Shown piece by piece: positions 28,696 through 35,758 of a stretch of 44,651 nt of DNA (positions within the stretch are counted from its first letter, which is position 1; each line of letters starts with the position of its first letter). The DNA lies in contig VXLV01000166.1 of NCBI GenBank assembly GCA_009841405.1, positions 1 through 44,651 of the forward strand. The letters run 5' to 3'. Source of the stretch: Chloroflexota bacterium (lineage in GTDB: Bacteria; Chloroflexota; Anaerolineae; Aggregatilineales; Phototrophicaceae). The position numbers and the translations under genes are program-made. Under the pieces are notes generated by a model, which was given only the letters and a program-made list of their open reading frames with translations, had not been told where the DNA came from and did not search any database.

Positions 28696-30448
28696 TCGCC
28701 AAATGTTTCGTACTTTTGCGTCAGTCGCCGTAATGCTGCTGCTTGGGCTGGCAGCGCCCAGCCTGCTGGCGCAGGACGCTCCAGCCGTGCCTACGCTGGC
28801 GCCGCCAACGCTCGTGCCGGCGGCCGCTGACGAAAGGGTCGACTTCCTGTCGGCGGAGTCGGCAATCGCCGAGATTACCGCCAGCGGGATCTTTCGAGTG
28901 GGCGTTCTGTATAACGATCCGCCTTACAGCGAGCTCACTTTCCAAGGCGAGCTGCGCGGCTTTGACGTCGATCTGCTGCGCAAAATCGCCGCCGAATGGG
29001 ACTGCGAGCTGGAGCTCCTGCAAGTGACGCGGCTGAACGCGCTGGACAGATTGAATCGCGCCGATGTGCATGCGCTGGCTTCGGCCATCGTGCGCTACCG
29101 CGACAATGATAGCGAAGTCGAGTTTAGCCAGACTTATCTGCAGGGTGCGCAGGCGCTCCTCGTGCGGAAAGACGCTCCGGCGCAGTCGCGTGCCGAATTG
29201 CTCGATCAGCCGCTTGGCTATGTGCTTGGCACGCGCGCGGAAAAAGCGATCGCCGTCTGGAGCGCGCAAGCCGGCAGGCCATTAAATCTGCTGCCTCATT
29301 TGACGCTGGACCGGGCCGTCGCCGCCCTGATGCATGCAGAAATCAGCGCCGTTATCGCCGAGAAGCAGGCGCTGCACCGGGCCAGCGCCGATTTTGCGGA
29401 TTCGGTCCGCGTCCTGGATGACGCGGTTACCGTCGAAGCGAGAGCCTTCGCCGTCCGACGTCAAGACGCGCCCTTGCGCGACGCGCTCAACAAGACGATA
29501 CAGCTCCTCGCAAGCGCGGGTGAGCTTGAAGTGCTGTTTCGCGAGTATTTTCCAGACGAGTCATACAACATTGAGGCGCTCCCCATTTGGTCGGGCGTCG
29601 GCGACGAAGCGCTGCCTTCTCAATTCGCCAACGCGATAGTCTATCCGTCCACGTACGCGCTGCCGCGGATCAAGAATAGCGGATCGCTCAAAGTCGGCGG
29701 CGTATCAGTGTCAGCGCCAGCCTCAACCACTGGCATGGGCCGCCTGGATACGCTTAACCGCGCGCTGGCGGCCGAGCTCGCGCGGCGTTGGGGCGTCGCG
29801 CTCGAGATGACATCGAGTGACACCGCTTCAGCCGCGGGGATGCTCAGCAGCGGCGAGGTCGACCTCGTGCTCGGGATGAAGCCGGCTTGGAACCTGGCGG
29901 GCGAAATGGACTTCTCGATGCCCTATCTCTTGCACGGCGACCGCCTGATGGTGCGCACAAATTCCGGCATACGCGGCTTCGGCGATTTGCGCGGGCGCTT
30001 TGTAGGCATTCTGTTCGGCGCCGGCGCCGCCCGCGAGCGCGCGCAGGCTTGGGCGGACAGCATCAACGTCTCTGTACGATATATACAAACGAGCGAAAGC
30101 GAAGCCGCGCTGACGCTTCTGGACTACAACAACGCCAACGCCATCTACGCGGACAATCTGGCGCTGCTAGCGCATCTGGACGCGCATCCCAACGCCCTGC
30201 GCCTGACCAACCGCTGGTACAGCCGCGGCTACTACGCTATCGGCCTGCCTTACAATGATATAGACCTGCGGCTGCTGGTGAACTACACGATTCAGGCGCT
30301 GATCAAGGACGGCACGCTCTATCGCCTGTCAGCCGATTTGATCGTGTCTGACGCGCTGCCCGCCTTCGACCTGATTCCCGGTACAAGCAGCTACGCGGGC
30401 TTCAGTCTGTCGGACCCCGCGAGCTCTGGCCCCGCAGCACAATCGTAA
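28688..30448 (+). CDS. Exported protein with two tandem solute-binding (SBP_bac_3-like) domains
   Basis: This 586-residue protein has an N-terminal signal peptide (FASVAVMLLLGLAAPSLLAQ, cleavage likely near LLA-QD) without a lipobox. Two family-3-like periplasmic binding lobes follow. The first (about 62-295) contains FRVGVLYNDPPYSEL, GELRGFDVDLLRKIAAEWDC and SAIVRYRDNDSEVEFSQTY. The second (about 327-565) contains SLKVGGVSVSAP, NRALAAELARRWGVALEM, GEVDLVLGMKPAWN, MDFSMPYLLHGDRLMV and YYAIGLPYNDIDLRLLVNYT. No permease or ATPase is nearby, so it may be a free-standing sensor or work with a distant transporter. The ligand is unknown; the fold suits amino acids. The ATG overlaps nadD by eight bases. 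Its last 47 bases also encode the end of the convergent EamA gene. Confidence 0.8.
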   Translation: MVDRQMFRTFASVAVMLLLGLAAPSLLAQDAPAVPTLAPPTLVPAAADERVDFLSAESAIAEITASGIFRVGVLYNDPPYSELTFQGELRGFDVDLLRKIAAEWDCELELLQVTRLNALDRLNRADVHALASAIVRYRDNDSEVEFSQTYLQGAQALLVRKDAPAQSRAELLDQPLGYVLGTRAEKAIAVWSAQAGRPLNLLPHLTLDRAVAALMHAEISAVIAEKQALHRASADFADSVRVLDDAVTVEARAFAVRRQDAPLRDALNKTIQLLASAGELEVLFREYFPDESYNIEALPIWSGVGDEALPSQFANAIVYPSTYALPRIKNSGSLKVGGVSVSAPASTTGMGRLDTLNRALAAELARRWGVALEMTSSDTASAAGMLSSGEVDLVLGMKPAWNLAGEMDFSMPYLLHGDRLMVRTNSGIRGFGDLRGRFVGILFGAGAARERAQAWADSINVSVRYIQTSESEAALTLLDYNNANAIYADNLALLAHLDAHPNALRLTNRWYSRGYYAIGLPYNDIDLRLLVNYTIQALIKDGTLYRLSADLIVSDALPAFDLIPGTSSYAGFSLSDPASSGPAAQS

Positions 30449-31331
30449 CCCCGGCCAACAAAAGCGCGCTGCCCAGCAACTGCCAGGCAGTCGGAATCTC
30501 GCTGAAGATTACCAAGGCCCAAATGGCGGCGAGAACCGGCATGACCTGGGCGGTTACTGTAATCACAGTCGGCGACACATACTTGAGCACGTAGTTGAGC
30601 ACGCCATGTCCGATAATCTGCGCCAGAATCGCCAGCAGCAGCACCCACAAGTACCCGCGAATATCGTAGCCGATCAGCGACACCTGGCTTAAGCCGATGA
30701 TGATCAAGGTCACGCTCGAGCCGGCCGTATACACCAGCCAGATGTACGGAATGAACGATGTGGTCGAACGGACCTTGCGGCCGATGGTGATATAGAGCGC
30801 GGCCGAGCAGGCGCTGATCGCCGCCAGCAAGACGCCCAGGCCCGGATTGCCGCCTTCAACGATGGCGGGCGCCGTGGAGCTGGCGAAAGCGACAACCAAT
30901 CCGCCCGCCAGCGCCACACCGATCCCGGCCCAGATGGCACGGCTTAGAGCGCCCTTTAGCAGCGTGACTTCGAATACGGCCACCCAGATGGGAATGGTCG
31001 CGATCAGCGCTTGATTGATCATGATGCTGATATGCGTCAGCGAGGTCGCCATCAGCGTGATATTGATGCCGAAGAGCGTACCGGCGGTCCCGGCCAGCCA
31101 GCGACTGCGCGCCGGCATTGCCCGGATTTCGCTCCAGCCCCGGTACCAGATGTAAGGCGCAAATATGAGCATGCCGGTAAACATGCGTCCGAAAGCCACC
31201 AACGCGGGCGGCAAATCGTACTGGAAAGCGAAGCGGACGCAGATCGGCCCGAACGACCAGGCGAAGATCGATATGGCGACCAAGACGCCAATTTGCGCGG
31301 TTGAGGGCGCCGGCGCCTTAGTCCCGATCAT
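30402..31331 (-). CDS. EamA/DMT-family transporter (second of pair)
   Basis: This 309-residue integral membrane protein has about ten hydrophobic segments arranged as two EamA repeats, for example IGVLVAISIFAWSFGPICVR at the N-terminus and GHGVLNYVLKYVSPTVIT in the second half. GITLMATSLTHISIMINQAL-like residues (FGINITLMATSLTHISIMIN region) are typical of drug/metabolite exporters. The substrate is unknown. I chose ATG 31331, preceded by AGGG; the frame is open to 31385. It overlaps the upstream paralogue by 14 bases. Its 3' end overlaps the double-SBP gene by 47 bases on the opposite strand. Confidence 0.88.
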   Translation of the reverse strand: MIGTKAPAPSTAQIGVLVAISIFAWSFGPICVRFAFQYDLPPALVAFGRMFTGMLIFAPYIWYRGWSEIRAMPARSRWLAGTAGTLFGINITLMATSLTHISIMINQALIATIPIWVAVFEVTLLKGALSRAIWAGIGVALAGGLVVAFASSTAPAIVEGGNPGLGVLLAAISACSAALYITIGRKVRSTTSFIPYIWLVYTAGSSVTLIIIGLSQVSLIGYDIRGYLWVLLLAILAQIIGHGVLNYVLKYVSPTVITVTAQVMPVLAAIWALVIFSEIPTAWQLLGSALLLAGVTIVLRGQSSRGPTD

Positions 31332-32268
31332 CGCGCTTGCCCTGCGACTGGCGGAACTCGCCGCGGCTGGCGACCAGAACGCCAATCACGATGATGACGC
31401 TGCCCGCGATCTGCTGCTCCGGCGGCAACTCGCGAAAGAGCACTAGCGCCAGGAGCGCGCTGCCCAGTGGTTCCAGCTGCGAAAACATGCTCACCAGCGC
31501 CGCCGGAAAGTACTCGAGCAGATAATTCAGCGACGAGTGCCCCAGCAGCTGCGGAATCAAGCCCATGGCCAGCAGCACGGCGTATCCCTCCACGGCGTAG
31601 CCGCTGACACGCGTCGCGGTCAGCATGATTACCGCGCATCCGCAGACGGCGGCGACGCTGTAGACGAGCCAGACATAAGGGATGACGTGCAGACGAGCGC
31701 GCAACACCCGCCCAATGAGCATATATACCGATACCGAGAGCGCGCCAATCCAGGCCAGCAGCGCCCCGGTCGCCGTCGCGCTGAGGTCGTCCGCGCCGCG
31801 CGCCGTCAACTCCGCCGTGCTGCCGATGGGAATGCCGATCATGACTCCGCCCGCGAGCGCGATCAGCAGGCCGGCGACGACCAGCTGCGACAACCGAATT
31901 CGCAGGAACAGCACTTCGAGAATCGCGACCCAGATAGGACCGGTCGAGACGATGACAACGCTCACGAGCACTGTCGTGAACTGTAGAGATGACACCCAGG
32001 CGGTGAAGTGAAGCGCCAGGCACAGCCCGGCAAGGACGATCAGCGACAGATCCCGCCGTGACAAGTTCTTCACCTGGGCGGTATGTCGGCGCAGCGCCAG
32101 CGGGGTCAGCGCCAGGGCGGCAATGGCAAGGCGCGCGGCTGCAATCAGCAGCGGCGGCATATCGGCGTCCAGCGCGTAGCGAATGAGAATCGCCGCTGAC
32201 GATGTGGCGGCGATGGCCAGCAGAATCACGAAATAGGCGCGGTACGGGGTAGCGCTGCGGGCTGACAT
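31318..32268 (-). CDS. EamA/DMT-family transporter (first of pair)
   Basis: This 316-residue membrane protein has about ten transmembrane segments in two EamA repeats: AYFVILLAIAATSSAAILIR at the start, LALHFTAWVSSLQFTTVLVS, and GHSSLNYLLEYFPAALVSMF in the second half. The last corresponds to GHGVLNYVLKYVSPTVIT of its neighbour, so the pair arose by duplication and diverged. The substrate is unknown. ATG 32268 was preferred; a GTG at 32292 would add eight residues. The 260 bases between it and sodA, which is divergent, hold no convincing promoter or repeat that I can see. Confidence 0.88.
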   Translation of the reverse strand: MSARSATPYRAYFVILLAIAATSSAAILIRYALDADMPPLLIAAARLAIAALALTPLALRRHTAQVKNLSRRDLSLIVLAGLCLALHFTAWVSSLQFTTVLVSVVIVSTGPIWVAILEVLFLRIRLSQLVVAGLLIALAGGVMIGIPIGSTAELTARGADDLSATATGALLAWIGALSVSVYMLIGRVLRARLHVIPYVWLVYSVAAVCGCAVIMLTATRVSGYAVEGYAVLLAMGLIPQLLGHSSLNYLLEYFPAALVSMFSQLEPLGSALLALVLFRELPPEQQIAGSVIIVIGVLVASRGEFRQSQGKRDDRD

Positions 32269-32528
32269 TTTGTTCGCTTGCTCCCGGGACACAAACGCTA
32301 ATCATGGCGCGAATCCTGCAGAAAACAAGTCGGAATCAAGTAGCGATTCGGGCTAGCGACAGGCTCTCCTCGGACGTCAGGGCTACCCAGCTCGCCTCGC
32401 AGTGGGTAAAATGCTAATGTGAAGTTCACCGGCCTGGCGCTTGATTGGTGGTGAAATCGCCAGCAGGCGTGTTAAAATGGCGGTGAAGACCGTTCGAATT
32501 AATGAGTACATCAGGAGCGAGTTGAGCC

Positions 32529-33134
32529 ATGGCTTTTGAATTACCTTCTCTTCCCTATGCAGAGGACGCGCTGGAACCGCATATTGACGCCCGCACTATG
32601 GGCATTCATCACGGCAAGCATCATGCCAGCTACACCGCCAACCTGAACGGCGCGGTTGGCGGAACCGATCTCGAGGGCAAGTCCATCGAGGAAATCCTGG
32701 GCGACCTGTCGGCCGTTCCGGAAGGCATCCGCACCGCTGTGCGCAACAACGGCGGCGGCTACGCCAACCACAACCTGTTCTGGCAGATCATGGGTCCCAA
32801 TGGCGGCGGCGAACCGAGCGGCGCTCTGGCGGACGCGATCAACAGCGCCTTCGGCAGCTTTGGCGAGTTCCAATCGGCCTTCTCGGCCGCGGCGGCCACG
32901 CGCTTCGGCTCCGGCTGGGCTTGGCTGGTGGCCGAGGGCGGCGCTGTCAGCGTTACATCGACGCCGAACCAGGATACGCCGCTGATGGATGGCAAGACGC
33001 CCATTCTCGGCATTGATGTCTGGGAACACGCCTATTATCTGAACTACCAGAATCGTCGTCCCGATTACATCGCCGCCTTCTTCAACGTCATCAACTGGGA
33101 CAAGGTCGCGGAATTGTACGCCGCGGCTGGATAG
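32529..33134 (+). CDS. sodA: Superoxide dismutase, predicted Mn-type, cytosolic
   Basis: This 201-residue Fe/Mn superoxide dismutase has metal ligands H27 ([10 protein letters not shown]), H81 ([11 protein letters not shown]), D163 and H167 ([10 protein letters not shown]). Gly at 77 and Gln in TPNQDTPL (about 148) follow the pattern of manganese rather than iron enzymes; this is a signature-based guess and cambialistic use is possible. It has no signal peptide, so it acts in the cytosol. AGGAG lies 11 bases upstream of the ATG. It is followed by a hairpin terminator candidate, one repeat unit and then a Tat-exported paralogue. Confidence 0.95.
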   Translation: MAFELPSLPYAEDALEPHIDARTMGIHHGKHHASYTANLNGAVGGTDLEGKSIEEILGDLSAVPEGIRTAVRNNGGGYANHNLFWQIMGPNGGGEPSGALADAINSAFGSFGEFQSAFSAAAATRFGSGWAWLVAEGGAVSVTSTPNQDTPLMDGKTPILGIDVWEHAYYLNYQNRRPDYIAAFFNVINWDKVAELYAAAG

Positions 33135-33150
33135 TCGAATCGCAGCGATG

Positions 33151-33191
33151 GAACACAGCGCGCCGGTCGACTGCGCTGTGTTCTGTCTTGT
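33151..33191 (+). terminator. Hairpin terminator candidate after sodA
   Basis: A perfect 11-bp inverted repeat, GAACACAGCGC (33151-33161) and GCGCTGTGTTC (33173-33183), with an 11-base loop, starts 16 bases after the sodA stop. It is followed by TGTCTTGT rather than a clean T run, so it may be an incomplete terminator or an mRNA-stabilising stem. Confidence 0.5.
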
Positions 33192-33272
33192 AGGCTGCCA
33201 GGCGGAAGTAGACGAATGTAAATAAGTGAAAGATATTCTCGCGAAACAGCATCCCCAGAATCATCGAGTGCG

Positions 33273-33300
33273 TGTAGGGGCGAGCCATTGGCTCGCCCGC
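33273..33300 (+). repeat. Palindromic repeat unit (TGTAGGGGC family)
   Basis: A 28-base unit with arms GGGCGAGCCA / TGGCTCGCCC around a single T. It differs from the two identical atpG-atpD units at the central base only. It lies in the 230-base gap between the two superoxide dismutase genes. Confidence 0.9.
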
Positions 33301-33364
33301 AAGTCTCAAGACTTATGAGACATGATTTGCGCGACTTGCTCGCGCCTACTGAGGAGACCTCGCC

Positions 33365-34108
33365 ATGTCGAAACAACCACAGGGACTTAGCCGCCGCGAT
33401 GTATTGAAGTTGGCGGCTACTGCGACTGTCAGCGCCGGGCTGGCGGGCGCGCCGCTCGGAGTCGCCGCTCATGACCAGCAGGCGGCGCAAGCCGGCGCCA
33501 ACAGCTGGCCCTTTGAGTTGCCGGACCTGCCCTACGCGGAAGACGCGCTGGAACCCTATATCGACGCCCGCACGATGGGCATCCACCATGGCAAGCACCA
33601 CGCCGGCTATACGGCCAAGCTGAACGCCGCGCTTGAAGGCAGCGAAATGGTCGACATGTCGATTGAAGACATCCTCGCTGATCTCGACAGCGTGCCGGCG
33701 GCAATCCGAATCGCGGTCCGCAACAACGGCGGCGGCTACGCCAACCACAGCCTGTTCTGGCAGATCATGAGCCCGGACGGCGGAGGCGAGCCTGGCGGCG
33801 CGCTGGCGGACGCGGTCAACAGCGCCTTCGGCAGCTTTGGTGAATTCCAGACGGCGTTCGCGGCGGCGGCGGGCGGCGTCTTCGGCTCGGGCTGGGCCTG
33901 GCTGGTGGCGGACGCCGGCGCGCTGAGCATCAGCACGACGCCGAACCAAGACACGCCGCTGATGCAGGGCCTGACGCCCATCCTGGGCATTGACGTCTGG
34001 GAACACGCGTATTACCTCCACTATCAGAATCGGCGCGCGGATTACATCGCCGCTTTCTTCAACGTGATCAACTGGGACAAGGTCGGCGAGTTGTACGCGG
34101 CTGGCTGA
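33365..34108 (+). CDS. Superoxide dismutase, predicted Mn-type, Tat-exported
   Basis: This 247-residue Fe/Mn superoxide dismutase carries a twin-arginine signal: [10 protein letters not shown] (8-17), then an Ala-rich hydrophobic stretch to about residue 35. It should therefore be exported folded, with its metal already loaded. The mature part aligns without gaps to the cytosolic enzyme upstream, offset by 47 residues. Ligands are H74, H128, D210 and H214, and TPNQDTPL is kept. Adjacency and close similarity point to local duplication followed by gain of the signal. GAGGAG is a few bases upstream of the ATG. A rho-independent terminator follows at 34183-34212. Its likely task is removing superoxide outside the cytoplasmic membrane. 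Confidence 0.94.
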   Translation: MSKQPQGLSRRDVLKLAATATVSAGLAGAPLGVAAHDQQAAQAGANSWPFELPDLPYAEDALEPYIDARTMGIHHGKHHAGYTAKLNAALEGSEMVDMSIEDILADLDSVPAAIRIAVRNNGGGYANHSLFWQIMSPDGGGEPGGALADAVNSAFGSFGEFQTAFAAAAGGVFGSGWAWLVADAGALSISTTPNQDTPLMQGLTPILGIDVWEHAYYLHYQNRRADYIAAFFNVINWDKVGELYAAG

Positions 34109-34182
34109 TTCGGGCGGCGGGCGACACAAGTCTCGCCCATACAAGCTTCTAATCGGCGGATAATTGTTCTCAGGTTCTACAA

Positions 34183-34212
34183 AGGGCGCTACAATTGTGG
34201 CGCTCTTTTTTT
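34183..34212 (+). terminator. Rho-independent terminator after the Tat-exported SOD gene
   Basis: AGGGCGCTACAA pairs with TTGTGGCGCTCT (10-12 bp with two G-U pairs, the innermost bases forming the loop) and is followed by a run of seven T (34206-34212). It separates the SOD gene from fumC. Confidence 0.75.
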
Positions 34213-34244
34213 GTATACGACGCGGGCTGACTGGAGATGATCCG

Positions 34245-35645
34245 ATGAGCGACTATCGTATCGAGGCGGATTCGATCGGCGAGGTGCGGGTGCCGCGGGA
34301 GGCGCTCTACGCGGCGCAGACGCAGCGCGCGCGCGAGAACTTCCCCATCAGCGGCATGAAGCCCTGGCCAGCTTTCATCTGGAGCATCACGCTGATCAAG
34401 CGGGCGGCGGCCGAGGTCAACATGGAGCTCGGCTTGCTGGACGAGCGGCTGGCGCGGGCGATCATCCAGGCCGGCGACGAAATCCTGGCCGGGCGGCATC
34501 ACGAGCATTTTGTGGTCGATCCTTTCCAGGCGGGCGCAGGCACCAGCCATAATATGAATGCGAACGAGGTGATGGCCAACCGCGCCAATCAAATCCTCGG
34601 TTACGCGGTTGACGCGGCGGACAAGCCCGTGCATCCCAACGACCATGTCAACATGGCGCAATCGACCAATGACACCATCCCGACGGCGATTCGGCTGGGC
34701 GCGCTCTGGCGGCTGGATGAGCTGCTGCAGACGCTCGCGCGCTTCGTCAGCGTGACGCGCGCCAAGGCGGCCGAATGGGACGATGTGGTCAAGACCGGGC
34801 GCACGCATCTGCAGGACGCGGTGCCGATTCGGCTGGGGCAGGAAGTCGGCGCCTGGGCGACCGCCATCGAGCGCGGAAGCGACAAGGTCAAGTTCGCGGC
34901 CGAAGGGCTGCGGCGGCTGGGCATCGGCGGCACGGCGGCCGGCACCGGCTTGAACGCGCATCCCGAATATCACGCGCGCATGGTGGCCAAGCTGTCGGCG
35001 CTGAGCGGCATCCGCTTGCACGAGAGCGATGACCTCTTCGAGTCGATGCAGTCCATGCAGGACGCGGTCTTCTTCTCGGCGGCGCTGCGCAACCTGGCGA
35101 TGGATTTCACGCGTATCGCTAACGATGTGCGCCTGCTATCAGCCGGGCCGACCACCGGCATCGCCGAGCTGACCTGCCCGACCGTGCAGCCGGGCTCTTC
35201 CATCATGCCGGGCAAGGTCAATCCAGTGCTGGCGGAGATGCTGAACCAGGCGATGTACCACGTCATCGGCAACGACACGACCGTGAACCTCTGCGGCGCG
35301 GCCGGCCAATTCGAGCTCAATGTGATGATGCCGGTGATCGCGCATAACCTGAACGAGATGATGCAGGTGATGATCGGCGCGGTGGGCGCGTTCACGGACA
35401 AGCTGATGGCGGGCCTGGCGGTCAATCGCGAGCGGGCGGAGAGTTGGCTGGCGCGGAATCCGATTCTGGTGACGGCGCTGAATCCGATTATCGGCTACAA
35501 CAATGGCGCGCGGGTGGCGAAGCAGGCGCTGGCGGAGGGCAAGAGCGTGCGCGAGGTGGTGCTGGAACTGGGCCTGATGGAAGCGGCGGAGCTGGACGCG
35601 GCGCTGGATGCGCGCAAGATGACCGAGGGTGGTTTGCGCGGGTGA
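34245..35645 (+). CDS. fumC: Fumarate hydratase class II
   Basis: This 466-residue enzyme of the TCA cycle interconverts fumarate and malate. The family signature with the catalytic Ser is GSSIMPGKVNP (317-327); VHPNDHVNMAQSTNDTIPTA, KTGRTHLQDAVPIRLGQE and GYNNGARVAKQALAEG are further conserved blocks. ATG 34245 follows GGAG and gives the usual MSDYRIEADSIGEVRVP start; the frame is open to 34164, but that part overlaps the terminator. The 3' half repeats GCG/CTG codons strongly, in contrast to the AT-richer gene that follows at 35759. Confidence 0.96.
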   Translation: MSDYRIEADSIGEVRVPREALYAAQTQRARENFPISGMKPWPAFIWSITLIKRAAAEVNMELGLLDERLARAIIQAGDEILAGRHHEHFVVDPFQAGAGTSHNMNANEVMANRANQILGYAVDAADKPVHPNDHVNMAQSTNDTIPTAIRLGALWRLDELLQTLARFVSVTRAKAAEWDDVVKTGRTHLQDAVPIRLGQEVGAWATAIERGSDKVKFAAEGLRRLGIGGTAAGTGLNAHPEYHARMVAKLSALSGIRLHESDDLFESMQSMQDAVFFSAALRNLAMDFTRIANDVRLLSAGPTTGIAELTCPTVQPGSSIMPGKVNPVLAEMLNQAMYHVIGNDTTVNLCGAAGQFELNVMMPVIAHNLNEMMQVMIGAVGAFTDKLMAGLAVNRERAESWLARNPILVTALNPIIGYNNGARVAKQALAEGKSVREVVLELGLMEAAELDAALDARKMTEGGLRG

Positions 35646-35701
35646 GACAATTATGGTCTAAGAATGTAAGAAAATCTGACTCTGATTGGCAAGATTAACC
35701 C

Positions 35702-35729
35702 TTGACAACTGTTGCATCAATGCTATAGT
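35702..35729 (+). promoter_or_regulatory. Near-consensus promoter of the three-gene module
   Basis: A perfect TTGACA (35702-35707), a 16-base spacer and TATAGT (35724-35729). A second possible -10, TATACT, is at 35743-35748, but would give an almost leaderless transcript. With the first -10, transcription would start near 35736, about 23 bases before ATG 35759. This is one of the best promoter matches in the window. Confidence 0.75.
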
Positions 35730-35732
35730 GCG

Positions 35733-35748
35733 AGTATTCATGTATACT
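35733..35748. promoter_or_regulatory. Inverted repeat at the module promoter, possible operator
   Basis: AGTATTCATGTATACT has 5-bp arms AGTAT/ATACT around six bases. It lies between the -10 box and the start codon. A wider pair, TATAGT (35724-35729) and ACTATA (35746-35751), flanks it. Such a site could bind a dimeric repressor, perhaps one of the module's own DNA-binding proteins. AT-rich DNA often contains short chance palindromes, so this is tentative. Confidence 0.35.
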
Positions 35749-35758
35749 ATATTAAAAG

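Noticed and set aside
31328..32305. A 325-codon minus-strand frame overlapping the first EamA gene
   Set aside because: Same strand, other frame; it lacks transmembrane segments, while the annotated frame is a clear EamA protein.
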